From assembly GCF_947366995.1 (NCBI RefSeq), contig NZ_CANBCC010000027.1:1-45680 (forward strand): a stretch of DNA of 45,680 nt, read 5' to 3'. The notes below the pieces were generated by a model that did not search any database, was not told where the DNA came from, and worked only from the letters and a program-made list of their open reading frames with translations. Made by a program: the position numbers and the translations under genes. The stretch is from an uncultured Aquabacterium sp. (GTDB lineage Bacteria; Pseudomonadota; Gammaproteobacteria; Burkholderiales; Burkholderiaceae_C). Below are positions 11,042 through 19,428 of this stretch, piece after piece. Each line of letters starts with the position of its first letter. Position 1 is the stretch's first letter.

Positions 11042-11416
11042 CCAGCAAACCCAGCGACGATCGCACCCAGTAAAAAATGTCGAGCAAAAAAAATGGGCTG
11101 GAAAGATCCGCCCATTCGTGAACATCCACGAGACGAACTGCCCGCAAGCCACCACAGCCCGCCCAGACCACCGTTGTGATCAAAGGCGCCAGCCTTGCGA
11201 CTCCGGCACTTCGGCATCACAGCCCGCACACCTGCCGCGCTCTTGAAGTGCAAGCAGGCCACATCAGGCAGCCAATCCCGCATTTTACTCCGAGGAAACG
11301 GCTCGAGCAAGGCTGCGCGGTGAATTTCCTGTTGTGCGCCACGATGCATGCGAAAATCCGTTCATCGTTGAGCGGGTGGGCAGTTGTTCACCCCTTGTTT
11401 TTTTCATGGAGACCAT
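11042..11416. other. Divergent intergenic region rimP / fabI
   Basis: This 375-base gap separates the divergent rimP operon and fabI. On the minus strand it holds a terminator-like hairpin with an eight-T run at 11086-11114, and a second six-T run near 11072-11077. No tRNA gene is visible, although metY stands here in E. coli. I could not place convincing -35/-10 pairs for either direction. A 59-codon minus-strand ORF (11038-11217) overlaps the rimP start but lacks a ribosome-binding site. Confidence 0.5.
11086..11114 (-). terminator. Terminator-like hairpin in the rimP-nusA-infB leader (possible attenuator)
   Basis: On the minus strand the sequence TGGGC-GGA-TCTT-TCC-A-GCCCA folds as an 8-bp stem with one bulged A. 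It is immediately followed by eight T residues (complement of A 11086-11093), about 45 bases before the rimP ATG. The gene beyond it, fabI, reads away on the plus strand, so it does not terminate an upstream gene. A leader attenuator is the natural reading. Its activity is inferred. Confidence 0.5.
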
Positions 11417-12202
11417 ATGGGCTTTCTCGCCGGCAAGCGCCTGCTGATCACCGGACTGCTGTCCAATCGTTCCATCGCCTATGGCATTGCCAAGGCCTGC
11501 AAGCGCGAAGGCGCCGAGCTCGCATTCAGCTACGTGGGCGAGCGCTTCAAGGACCGCATCACCGAATTCGCCAAGGAATTCGACTCGGAGCTGGTGTTCG
11601 ACTGCGACGTGGCGAACGACGAGCAGATCGCCGCGCTGTTCGCGGATCTGGCCAAGACCTGGCCGACATTCGACGGCTTCGTGCACTCGATCGGTTTCGC
11701 ACCGCGTGAAGCGATTGCCGGGGACTTTCTGGAAGGTCTGTCGCGCGAGGCGTTCCGCATCGCGCACGACATCTCGGCCTACAGCTTCCCGGCGATGGCC
11801 AAGGCGGCCCTGCCCTACCTGAACCCGAACGCCGCGCTGCTGACGCTGTCCTACCTGGGCGCCGAGCGCATCGTGCCGGCATACAACACCATGGGCCTGG
11901 CCAAGGCCTCGCTCGAGGCCAGCGTGCGTTACACCGCCTCCAGCCTCGGCCCGAAGGGCATTCGCGTCAACGGCATTTCGGCCGGCCCGATCAAGACCCT
12001 GGCCGCCTCGGGCATCAAGGGCTTCGGCAAGATCCTCGACGTGGTGGAGCAGAACGCCCCGCTGCGCCGCAATGTGACCATCGAAGACGTCGGCAACGTG
12101 GCCGCGTTCATGCTGTCCGATCTGGCTGCGGGCGTGACTGCCGAGATCACCTATGTGGACGCTGGCTTCAGCCAGGTCATGGGCGGCGTGACGGAGGCCT
12201 GA
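11417..12202 (+). CDS. fabI: Enoyl-[acyl-carrier-protein] reductase (NADH) FabI
   Basis: FabI carries out the last reduction of each fatty-acid elongation cycle and is the triclosan target class. The 261-residue SDR-type protein starts [20 protein letters not shown] with the FabI-type nucleotide motif. The active site is Y146, Y156 and K163 in [20 protein letters not shown], the Tyr-x6-Lys pair at the same numbers as in E. coli FabI. It ends with the usual [19 protein letters not shown] ribosome-binding site stands just before the ATG. A terminator 28 bases downstream shows that it is monocistronic. It is divergent from rimP. Confidence 0.97.
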   Translation: MGFLAGKRLLITGLLSNRSIAYGIAKACKREGAELAFSYVGERFKDRITEFAKEFDSELVFDCDVANDEQIAALFADLAKTWPTFDGFVHSIGFAPREAIAGDFLEGLSREAFRIAHDISAYSFPAMAKAALPYLNPNAALLTLSYLGAERIVPAYNTMGLAKASLEASVRYTASSLGPKGIRVNGISAGPIKTLAASGIKGFGKILDVVEQNAPLRRNVTIEDVGNVAAFMLSDLAAGVTAEITYVDAGFSQVMGGVTEA

Positions 12203-12229
12203 GGCCCCACCGGACCGCGCCATGAACCC

Positions 12230-12255
12230 AGGCCGACCCTGTGTCGGCCTTTTTC
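12230..12255 (+). terminator. Rho-independent terminator of fabI
   Basis: The stem AGGCCGAC / GTCGGCCT with loop CCTGT is followed by TTTTTC on the plus strand. It begins 28 bases past the fabI stop codon and precedes the next plus-strand gene by about 110 bases. Confidence 0.88.
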
Positions 12256-12305
12256 ATGCCCGCTTGATGACCGTCAGCCCCTGGCAACGTCGGGCTCGCC
12301 CTGTC

Positions 12306-12334
12306 TTGGAAGGCTCGCAGCGCCGTCGCACAAT
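12306..12334 (+). promoter_or_regulatory. Candidate promoter of the DUF4404 gene
   Basis: TTGGAA (12306-12311) and CACAAT (12329-12334) are separated by 17 bases. Each matches the sigma-70 consensus at four of six positions. The pair lies between the fabI terminator and the next start codon, about 33 bases before that ATG. This is a sequence match only. Confidence 0.35.
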
Positions 12335-12367
12335 GAGGCAGCACCTTACTGACCTCACGGAGTAGCC

Positions 12368-12658
12368 ATGGACGCCACCGAACTCAAGACCCTGCTGCAG
12401 CGCCTGAAGAACGAGCTCGAAAGCGGACAACCCGTGGCCCCGGAACTCAAGGCCCTGTTGCAGGACCTCGATCGCGACATCCAGCAGGCCCTCGAGGCCC
12501 AGCCTCTGCCTGCCGGAAGCGAAAAAGCCCCGTCCGAGGACGAGGCTTCCCTGAATGCGCGGGCGCAGGCGATCGAGGCCCGCTTCTCCACGGATCACCC
12601 TTATCTGGCCAGCACGCTGCGCGACGTGCTGGACACGCTGGGCAAGATGGGGATCTGA
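12368..12658 (+). CDS. DUF4404 family protein
   Basis: This small, acidic, largely helical 96-residue protein has the look of the uncharacterised DUF4404 family: ELKTLLQRLKNELESGQPVAPELKALLQDLDRDIQQAL, then an Ala/Glu-rich linker and ARFSTDHPYLASTLRDVLDTLGKMGI. No signal peptide or membrane segment is seen, so it is probably cytosolic. Helical periodicity suggests coiled-coil packing. A GGAG site precedes the ATG by about 6 bases. It follows the fabI terminator and is convergent with the ABC transporter ATPase gene, 16 bases away. No function is known for the family. Confidence 0.8.
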   Translation: MDATELKTLLQRLKNELESGQPVAPELKALLQDLDRDIQQALEAQPLPAGSEKAPSEDEASLNARAQAIEARFSTDHPYLASTLRDVLDTLGKMGI

Positions 12659-12674
12659 TCAGGCGCGCTGCCCC

Positions 12675-14678
12675 TTAGACCGGGCGGCGCGGCACGGCAG
12701 TAAGCAAAGTACGGGTGTAGGCGTGGGCGGGCTGCTCCAGCACCTGCGCGGCAGGCCCCTGCTCGACCAATTGGCCGCGCTGCATCACGGCCACCTGATC
12801 GGCCAGGTAGCTGACGACCCCCATGTTGTGCGTGATGAAGAGCAGGCCCAGACCCAACTCGGCCTGCAGTTCGCGCAGCAGGTTGAGAATCTGAGCCTGA
12901 ACGGACACGTCGAGCGCAGAGGTCGGCTCGTCACACACGAGCACCCGGGGCGACACCGCGAGCGCACGCGCAATGGCCAGCCGTTGTCGCTGCCCGCCCG
13001 AGAACTCGTGCGGGAAGCGTGGCAGCGCATCGGTGCGCAGCCCGACCCGGCCCACCAGGTCCGCCACGCGGTCACGGCGCTCGGAGCCCGACAGATCGGG
13101 CCGCAGCGTCAGCAAGCCTTCTTCCAGGATCTCGCTGACGCGCATGCGCGGGTTGAGCGAGGCAAACGGGTCCTGGAACACCATCTGCACCTGCCTCCGG
13201 GCAGCTTGCAAGGCCGCGCCCTGGAGGGCGAACAGGTCCTGGCGCACGCCCGCGTCCGCCAGCCAGGCCTCGCCAGCCACGCGGATGCCGGGCTGCGCAC
13301 GCAGCAGCTGGACGACGGCGCGACCGGTGGTCGTCTTGCCGCACCCCGACTCTCCCACCAGTGCCAGCGTCTGCCCGGGCAGGATGCGGAAAGCCACACC
13401 GGACACCGCCTGCACCTCGTGCGCGCGCCTCAGCAGCCCGCCACCAGAGCGGAAACCGACCGAGAGATCACGGACTTCGAGCAAGGCCTGCGCGTCGGTC
13501 CGCGCTGCGCCCGCTTCGCGGTGGGTCAACGGCTCAGGACTGGCTGGGGTCGGCGGGGGCACAGAGAAGTCAAGCGGAACGGGCGCAGGTGGCAGCGGGC
13601 CCAATCGCACGTCGATGGGCGGGCCGAGCCGAATGGCGTCGGGCGGTGGGGGAACCTCGCCCTCGCGAAAGCCGTCGGTGGACACGAAGGTGCCCGATCC
13701 GGCGTCGCCCAACGGGAACCAGCAACGCACGCGCCCTTCCCCCAGGCGCTCGAGCCGTGGCGCCTCAGCGTGGCAGCGGGCTTCTGCCCGCTCGCAGCGC
13801 GGCGCGAAGCGGCACCCCTCGAAGCGCTGCCACAACGGCGGCACGGAGCCCGCAATGGCGACCAGGGGCTGGCCGCGCCGGGTGGCATCGGGGAGTGCCT
13901 GTAACAGAAGCCGGGCATACGGATGCCGCGGCTGGCTGAAAAAGCGTGCGGCAGGCGCCTCTTCCACGATCTGGCCGGCGTACATCAGGGCCACGCGGTG
14001 CGCCATGTCGGCCACCACCGCGAGGTCGTGCGTGATGAGCAAGAGCCCCAGCTGGCGTTCGCGCTGCAGGTCTTTCAGCAGGTCGAGCACCTGCTTCTGG
14101 ATGGTGACGTCGAGCGCCGTGGTCGGCTCGTCGGCAATCAGGTAGGCCGGCTCGGCCGCCAGCGTCATGGCAATCATGACCCGCTGCTTCTGACCGCCAC
14201 TCATCTCGAACGGGTAGCTGTCGATGCGGCGCTCGGGCTCAGGAATGCCGACACGCCGCAGCCATTCGACGGCTTTCGCCCGTGCCGCCTCACCGCGCAA
14301 CGGCGTGTGGGTTTCAATGGCCTCGACGATCTGATCCCCCACGCGCATCACCGGGTTGAGGCTCGTGGCCGGCTCCTGGAAGATGATGCCGACGCGACCG
14401 CCACGCACCTTGCGCATCAGTGATTCGGGGAGCGCCAGCAGCTCGGTGGGCTTGGCGTCGGGGGCATCGGCGCTGAGGGCCACGCGCCCACGCGCCACAC
14501 GGCCGTTGTCCGGCAACAGGCGCATCATGGCCAGGGCCGTCATGCTCTTGCCGCAGCCGGATTCGCCCACGAGCGCGTAGGTTTCGCCCCGCGACAGCGT
14601 CAGGCTCAGGCCGTCCAGGGCGCGCACCAGGCCGGCGTCGGCTTCGAGCACCACCTGCAGGTCATCGAGTTGCAGCAT
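12675..14678 (-). CDS. Peptide ABC transporter, fused double ATP-binding subunit (Yej/microcin C type)
   Basis: This 667-residue protein carries two complete ABC ATPase domains in one chain, as in YejF. Domain 1 has Walker A GESGCGKS (residues 38-45), signature MSGGQKQR and Walker B YLIADEP. Domain 2 starts near residue 400 with Walker A at 442-449, signature FSGGQRQR and Walker B VLVCDEP. Domain 1 ends in the oligopeptide-transporter C-terminal motif with four cysteines (289, 295, 302, 319). These are followed by an unusual Pro-rich linker (about 321-398). It follows the permease gene by 10 bases and is last in an operon after ldcA, the binding protein and two permeases. The likely role is ATP-driven peptide or muropeptide uptake. 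Confidence 0.9.
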   Translation of the reverse strand: MLQLDDLQVVLEADAGLVRALDGLSLTLSRGETYALVGESGCGKSMTALAMMRLLPDNGRVARGRVALSADAPDAKPTELLALPESLMRKVRGGRVGIIFQEPATSLNPVMRVGDQIVEAIETHTPLRGEAARAKAVEWLRRVGIPEPERRIDSYPFEMSGGQKQRVMIAMTLAAEPAYLIADEPTTALDVTIQKQVLDLLKDLQRERQLGLLLITHDLAVVADMAHRVALMYAGQIVEEAPAARFFSQPRHPYARLLLQALPDATRRGQPLVAIAGSVPPLWQRFEGCRFAPRCERAEARCHAEAPRLERLGEGRVRCWFPLGDAGSGTFVSTDGFREGEVPPPPDAIRLGPPIDVRLGPLPPAPVPLDFSVPPPTPASPEPLTHREAGAARTDAQALLEVRDLSVGFRSGGGLLRRAHEVQAVSGVAFRILPGQTLALVGESGCGKTTTGRAVVQLLRAQPGIRVAGEAWLADAGVRQDLFALQGAALQAARRQVQMVFQDPFASLNPRMRVSEILEEGLLTLRPDLSGSERRDRVADLVGRVGLRTDALPRFPHEFSGGQRQRLAIARALAVSPRVLVCDEPTSALDVSVQAQILNLLRELQAELGLGLLFITHNMGVVSYLADQVAVMQRGQLVEQGPAAQVLEQPAHAYTRTLLTAVPRRPV

Positions 14679-14688
14679 GGGGGCTCCT

Positions 14689-16128
14689 TCAGCGGGGGGC
14701 GACGGCGCGCGCCATCTTCACGGGACGGGCCACACGGGCACGCGGGTCGAACGCGTCACGCACGGCGTCGGCAAACAGGTTGGCAGCCAGCACGATGCCC
14801 ACCATGAACACGAAGGCTGCAGCAAAGGACCACCACACTATGGGGTCGCGCGACATCTCGACGCGCGCCTGGTTGATCATGCCGCCGAAGCTGTTCATCG
14901 AGGGGTCGACTCCGACGCCCACGTAGGACAGCACGGCTTCGTACAGGATCAGGCTGGAGAACTCGAGCACGGTGGTGATGAGCACCAGGTGCATGACGTT
15001 GGGCAGGATGTGCCGGCGCATGATGCGCCACGGCCCGGCACCGAAGGCCACGGCGGCCTGCACGTATTCCAGTTCGCGCAGCTTCAGGGTCTCGGCACGC
15101 AACAGACGGCACAGGCCCGCCCAGCCGGTCACCCCCAGAATCACACACAACAGGAAGATCTTGAGGTCGGCCCGCTCCAGCCCGGTCTCGAAAAGCTCCG
15201 GGTGCTTGTCGAGGAACACCTGCACCATCAGCACGCACGCCGCAATGAGCAGGATGTTCGGCACCGACGACAGCACCGTGTAGAAATACTGGATGACGTC
15301 GTCGACCCAGCCCTTGAAGTAGCCCGCGGCAATGCCGAAGGCCAGCGCCAGCGGCAGCGTGGCGATGGTGGCCAGCGAGCCGATCACGAAGGCGGTCCGG
15401 ACGCTCTTGAGCGCCTGGTACAGCACGTCATTGCCGGTGCGGTCGGTACCCAGCACGTGGTAGCCCTGCCCCCAACTCAAGGCGACGGTGCACGACACCA
15501 GCACCAACAGCATTGCAGCAGCCAACCAGGCCGCGTGCCACGCCTGCGGCACTTCGGGCTCGAGGCGGCGCCGCATCAGCCGCCGCAAAGCCAGCGCCAC
15601 CGCGGCGCCACAAGCCGCGCCGGTCAGCAGGCGCAGCACCAGATCCTGCAGGTGCTCCGCCTCCGGGTCGCTCAGCCCCGCACCGCCATGCTTGAGCCGG
15701 GGATAGGCTCGAGGCGGCGGCAAGGGCACGCCATGCTCGTCCAGCCTGGGCGGTTCGCCGGCCTTCGGGGGCACGGTTTCCTTCACGAAGCCGTGCGTGG
15801 CGAGCGGTGCGGAATAGCTCTTCTCTCGCCCCTGAACCAGCTTGCTCAGCATCACATCCAGCAACGACTCGGTGCGTGTGTCATACGCAGCAGAGGCGCC
15901 CGGCTGACTGGCCAACGCACGCCGGAAGTGCACGCTGTCCACCAGCGTGAGCGCCAGCATGGCGAGCAGCACCACACAGGAGGCCATCGCCGGCCCGCTG
16001 GCAAAGACCTTGCTCCACGTCGCACGCAGCGAAGGGTCGCGACGGACATGGACGATGTAGGCCGCCAGCCCGCCCAGCATCAGCCACAGCACCACGTCCG
16101 TCCAGAGGATGACCAGTTTGAATCCCAT
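14689..16128 (-). CDS. Peptide ABC transporter permease (YejE-like, N-terminally extended)
   Basis: This inner-membrane permease is related to YejE/OppC. The C-terminal half is the canonical part: GYHVLGTDRTGNDVLYQALKSVRTAF, several membrane helices, and an EAA loop (YVQAAVAFGAGPWRIMRRHILPN) that contacts the ATPase. At 479 residues it is about 140 longer than typical YejE. The extra N-terminal module has membrane helices near 5-27 and 47-67, a predicted soluble loop of about 100 residues rich in Pro/Glu, then helices near 165-185 and 205-227. It lies 10 bases after the partner permease gene and 10 bases before the ATPase gene. Confidence 0.87.
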   Translation of the reverse strand: MGFKLVILWTDVVLWLMLGGLAAYIVHVRRDPSLRATWSKVFASGPAMASCVVLLAMLALTLVDSVHFRRALASQPGASAAYDTRTESLLDVMLSKLVQGREKSYSAPLATHGFVKETVPPKAGEPPRLDEHGVPLPPPRAYPRLKHGGAGLSDPEAEHLQDLVLRLLTGAACGAAVALALRRLMRRRLEPEVPQAWHAAWLAAAMLLVLVSCTVALSWGQGYHVLGTDRTGNDVLYQALKSVRTAFVIGSLATIATLPLALAFGIAAGYFKGWVDDVIQYFYTVLSSVPNILLIAACVLMVQVFLDKHPELFETGLERADLKIFLLCVILGVTGWAGLCRLLRAETLKLRELEYVQAAVAFGAGPWRIMRRHILPNVMHLVLITTVLEFSSLILYEAVLSYVGVGVDPSMNSFGGMINQARVEMSRDPIVWWSFAAAFVFMVGIVLAANLFADAVRDAFDPRARVARPVKMARAVAPR

Positions 16129-16138
16129 GCCTGCTGCC

Positions 16139-17122
16139 TCACTGCATCCGCACGCGCGGGTCGGCCCAGGTGTAGGCCACGTCGATCAGGATGTTCGACA
16201 GGATATAGAGCACCGAGCCGAGGAAGACCATGGTGCGCACGATGGCGAAGTCCTGACTGGCGATCGCGTCGATCGTGTAGGCGCCCAGCCCGGGAATGCC
16301 GAAGAAGCTTTCGGTGACCAGACCGCCCATGAACAGGTAGGGCAGCGAGCCCCCCGCGCTCGTGATGATGGGCAGCATGGCGTTGCGCAGCACATGCCGG
16401 GTCAGCACGGTGGATTCCTTCAGCCCCTTGGCGCGGGCCGTGCGCACGTAGTCCTTGCCCGACTCTTCGAGGAACAGGGTTCGATAGAAGCGCGCCTGCC
16501 CCGCCAGGCTGGCCACCAGCATCAGCCCGATGGGCAGCACGAGAAAGCGGATGGCCTCAAGCCCGTTGGCGTAACCGGAGATGGGCGCCAGACGCGCCAG
16601 GCGCGAGAACAGGTACTGTCCGACGATGATGTAGAACAGGCTGGAAATGGACATCATCACGACGCACACCACCACGCCCCAGAAATCGACCGGTGTGCCG
16701 CGGAACATGACCAGCCACAACGCGAAGATCACGCTGGCCATCAGACCGAGGAGGAACAGCGGCACCGTGAGTTGCAGGCTCACGCCCATGCGCTTGCGGA
16801 CCTGGTAGCCGATATCGCCAGCGCTGTCGTTGTCGGCCCGGCCGAAGTCGAACAGGAAGAGAGACACGGAACGATCCCAGAACACCGTTTCGGTGAAACG
16901 ATCGCTGCCCTGGGCCGCATCGTTGTAAAGCATGGGCTTGTCGTAACCCCGCTCCGCCTTCCACTTCTCGATCTGCTCGGGCGTGACGCGCTTGCCACCG
17001 ATGTTCAGCCGCGCCATGTCGTCGGGCGTGTTGACGGTGAAAAACAGCACGAAGGTGATCAGGTTCACCCCGATCAGGATGACCAGACCGTAGCCCAGGC
17101 GGCGAAGGATGTAGTTCAGCAT
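16139..17122 (-). CDS. Peptide ABC transporter permease (YejB-like)
   Basis: This is the second permease of the importer, 327 residues, of the OppB/YejB type. It starts MLNYILRRLGYGLVILIGVN with the first membrane helix. A periplasmic segment follows (including RVTPEQIEKWKAERGYDKP), then five further helices and the EAA loop YVRTARAKGLKESTVLTRHVLRNAMLP. It ends YTWADPRVRMQ, the usual end for this family. I chose the start at 17122 because its A is shared with the stop of the binding-protein gene (TGATG), indicating coupled translation. Confidence 0.9.
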   Translation of the reverse strand: MLNYILRRLGYGLVILIGVNLITFVLFFTVNTPDDMARLNIGGKRVTPEQIEKWKAERGYDKPMLYNDAAQGSDRFTETVFWDRSVSLFLFDFGRADNDSAGDIGYQVRKRMGVSLQLTVPLFLLGLMASVIFALWLVMFRGTPVDFWGVVVCVVMMSISSLFYIIVGQYLFSRLARLAPISGYANGLEAIRFLVLPIGLMLVASLAGQARFYRTLFLEESGKDYVRTARAKGLKESTVLTRHVLRNAMLPIITSAGGSLPYLFMGGLVTESFFGIPGLGAYTIDAIASQDFAIVRTMVFLGSVLYILSNILIDVAYTWADPRVRMQ

Positions 17123-19383
17123 CAGCGACCCCGCTTGCTCAGAAGCCCGGCGGGCAGCGGCAGCGCCGTCTGCGCCTCGCGGCTGCGGAAGGTCCGCACC
17201 GCCCACCACGCCATGGCGATGAAAACCAGCACCAGCGCGGCAATCGGCCAGTACACCGGGCGGTTCCACTCGGCCAGGCTGCGGGTGCGCTCGGCCGTGT
17301 CCAGACGGTAGTACTGCGCCTGGTCGCGTACCACGATGCTGGGCTTGCCGTTGTGCAGCCAGCGGTGATAGGCCCCGGACGCATACGGGAAGTAGCCCCA
17401 GGACCAGGGCGCGTCCTCCTGGAGGATGCGCACCATCTGGTCAATGACGGCCTGCTTGGCCGGGCCGTCGTCCATCAGGCGCAGGCGGCTGTACAGGCGG
17501 TCGTACTCGGGGTTCTGGTAGTTGGCGGCGTTCTCGCCATCGTGTACCGACTTGGCACCGGGGCCATACAGCAGGAAGAGGAAGTTCTCGGCGTCAGGGT
17601 AGTCGGCCAGCCAGCCCCAGGTGAAGATCTGGTGCTTGCCACGGCGCACCTTGTCCTGGAACTGGTTGTAGTCGGTGGCCCGCACTTCAAGCTGGATGCC
17701 CAGCCTGGCGAACTGCTTGCTGGTCCAGTCGAGCGTGGCCTTGGCTTCCGGCGTGGCGGGCGAGCCAAAATCGTAGTTCAGCACCAGCGGCCTGCCGGTG
17801 CGCGCATCGCGGCCATCCGGGTAGCCGGCTTCGGCCAGCAGCTTGCGGGCGTCTTCAATCGGGCGGCGCACGGCCAGCCCGTCCACCCAGCGGTGGGTGA
17901 CCGGGTTCAGGCCCTCGCGCGTGCCGTGCCGTGAGCCGAACACTCCGCCCGGCAGCGGCCCCTGGGCCACTTCACCGGCCGCCTTGGGGAAGATGCGGTT
18001 GTACTCGTCCCAGTCGATGGCGATGGACAGCGCCTGCCGCAGTTTGCGATTGCGCACGCGCTGCTCGGGCGTGTCACCCTGCCCCACCACCGGATCCAGC
18101 CAGTTGAAGCCCATGTAGCGAGACGAGAGGTCCACCGTGCGGCGGATCACGATGCCCTTGTCGGTGAACTCCTTGTTGAAGCGGTCGGAGTCCTCCATCT
18201 GGATCTTGTAGGCGTTGCCATAGCTCATCTGGTCGAACTCGGGCACGTCCAGATACCCCTGCCGGAACTTGGCGTCCTGCGGCACGGATTCCTTCTCGAG
18301 GTTGAACACCACGGTGTCCACGAAGGGCGTGGGCTTGCCGCAATCGGTCAGAAAACCCAGTGCCTCGTCCTGCGGCTGGCCTTCGCACGGGTAAGGCACA
18401 CCGCGGTAGTTGGGGTTGCGCTTCAGTACGTGACGGCGGTCCTGAATGAACTCGGCCATCATGTATGGGCCCGTGCCGACAGGCCAGGTGTTGAGCGACA
18501 GGCCGTTGGCTGCCATGCCGGGCTGCGCATAGAAGGCATCGGCCTCCCAGGGTACCGGCGCCAGAAAGGTCATGGCCATCCAGTACTTCCACTGCGGGTA
18601 CTTGCCGATGATGCGGATGCGCAGCGTGTGACTGTCGATGGCCTGCGCGCCAGCCAGCGGCCAGCGGCGGAAATCGAGAAAGGGCTTGTCGCGCGACGTG
18701 GGCGGCAGGCCGGCACGCAGCTTCTTGTCTTCCTCACGGATGAGCTTGCCGTACTCGGCCAGCCCCACCACGTATTCGGAGAAGATGCCGAACACCGGCG
18801 CGGCCGTGCGCGTGGTGGCGTGGCGCTTGATCGCGTAGACGTAGTCGTCTGCCACGAGTTCGCGCGTGCCCGTGTGCTTGAAAGCCCAGGGGCTGCGCTT
18901 GTCACCCACCTCACCGGGTTGCAGGCGGTGATAGCGGTAATGGCCCTGCTCGTCCTTGGCAAAGGCCGGGTGCGGCGCGTACAGGATGCCGCGCTTGAGC
19001 GGAATCTCGTAGATGCTTTCGGCAATCTGGTCGGCCGGGGCGTCGTTCGGCAGCGGCTTGCCGGCCTTGTCGACATACCGCGGCTGCACCACCGCGGCAG
19101 CAGCCTTGGGCACCAGCTCGTACGGCCGCTTCAGGTAGTGATACCCGTACAGCGGCTCGTAGACCTGGTAGGTGAACGGCGTTTCGTTGCTGCTGTAGGA
19201 AGAGGTCGGATCGAGGTAGCGAGGCGAGCGCTCGTTGAAGGCGGTGTAGAGCGTGTTGTCGCGCTCCGCGCCCGCCGGATACGGGTTGTTGTGGCAGGCA
19301 GCCAGTGCCAGCAGCAGACCGCCCGTCATGGCGATCCGCGTCAGGGTCACACCGCGGCGAAACAAGTCCCTCAGTTTGCGCAT
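17122..19383 (-). CDS. Peptide-type ABC transporter substrate-binding lipoprotein with C-terminal membrane helix
   Basis: This family 5 extracytoplasmic solute-binding protein (peptides, nickel, muropeptides) has 753 residues, longer than usual (about 500-620). The N-terminus has a lipoprotein signal ending in the lipobox LALAAC, so it should be lipid-anchored. The core contains AFNERSPRYLDPTSSYSSNE, LRQALSIAIDWDEYNRIF and FTWGWLADYPDAENFLFLLYGP, all typical of the family. Oddly, the last 46 residues contain a strong hydrophobic helix (about 711-730) followed by basic residues, which would anchor the C-terminus in the inner membrane too. It starts 45 bases after ldcA and is coupled to the downstream permease. 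No clear ribosome-binding site precedes the ATG. Confidence 0.88.
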   Translation of the reverse strand: MRKLRDLFRRGVTLTRIAMTGGLLLALAACHNNPYPAGAERDNTLYTAFNERSPRYLDPTSSYSSNETPFTYQVYEPLYGYHYLKRPYELVPKAAAAVVQPRYVDKAGKPLPNDAPADQIAESIYEIPLKRGILYAPHPAFAKDEQGHYRYHRLQPGEVGDKRSPWAFKHTGTRELVADDYVYAIKRHATTRTAAPVFGIFSEYVVGLAEYGKLIREEDKKLRAGLPPTSRDKPFLDFRRWPLAGAQAIDSHTLRIRIIGKYPQWKYWMAMTFLAPVPWEADAFYAQPGMAANGLSLNTWPVGTGPYMMAEFIQDRRHVLKRNPNYRGVPYPCEGQPQDEALGFLTDCGKPTPFVDTVVFNLEKESVPQDAKFRQGYLDVPEFDQMSYGNAYKIQMEDSDRFNKEFTDKGIVIRRTVDLSSRYMGFNWLDPVVGQGDTPEQRVRNRKLRQALSIAIDWDEYNRIFPKAAGEVAQGPLPGGVFGSRHGTREGLNPVTHRWVDGLAVRRPIEDARKLLAEAGYPDGRDARTGRPLVLNYDFGSPATPEAKATLDWTSKQFARLGIQLEVRATDYNQFQDKVRRGKHQIFTWGWLADYPDAENFLFLLYGPGAKSVHDGENAANYQNPEYDRLYSRLRLMDDGPAKQAVIDQMVRILQEDAPWSWGYFPYASGAYHRWLHNGKPSIVVRDQAQYYRLDTAERTRSLAEWNRPVYWPIAALVLVFIAMAWWAVRTFRSREAQTALPLPAGLLSKRGR

Positions 19384-19428
19384 GGGGCTATTGTGGGCCC
19401 GCCCGGCACCGGCTTCACCCAGGGCTTG

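Noticed and set aside
11038-11217. A 59-codon minus-strand ORF whose stop overlaps the rimP ATG
   Set aside because: The overlap looks like a leader peptide, but there is no ribosome-binding site, the ORF runs through the terminator-like hairpin, and its sequence is not recognisable. Conservation would be needed to revive it.
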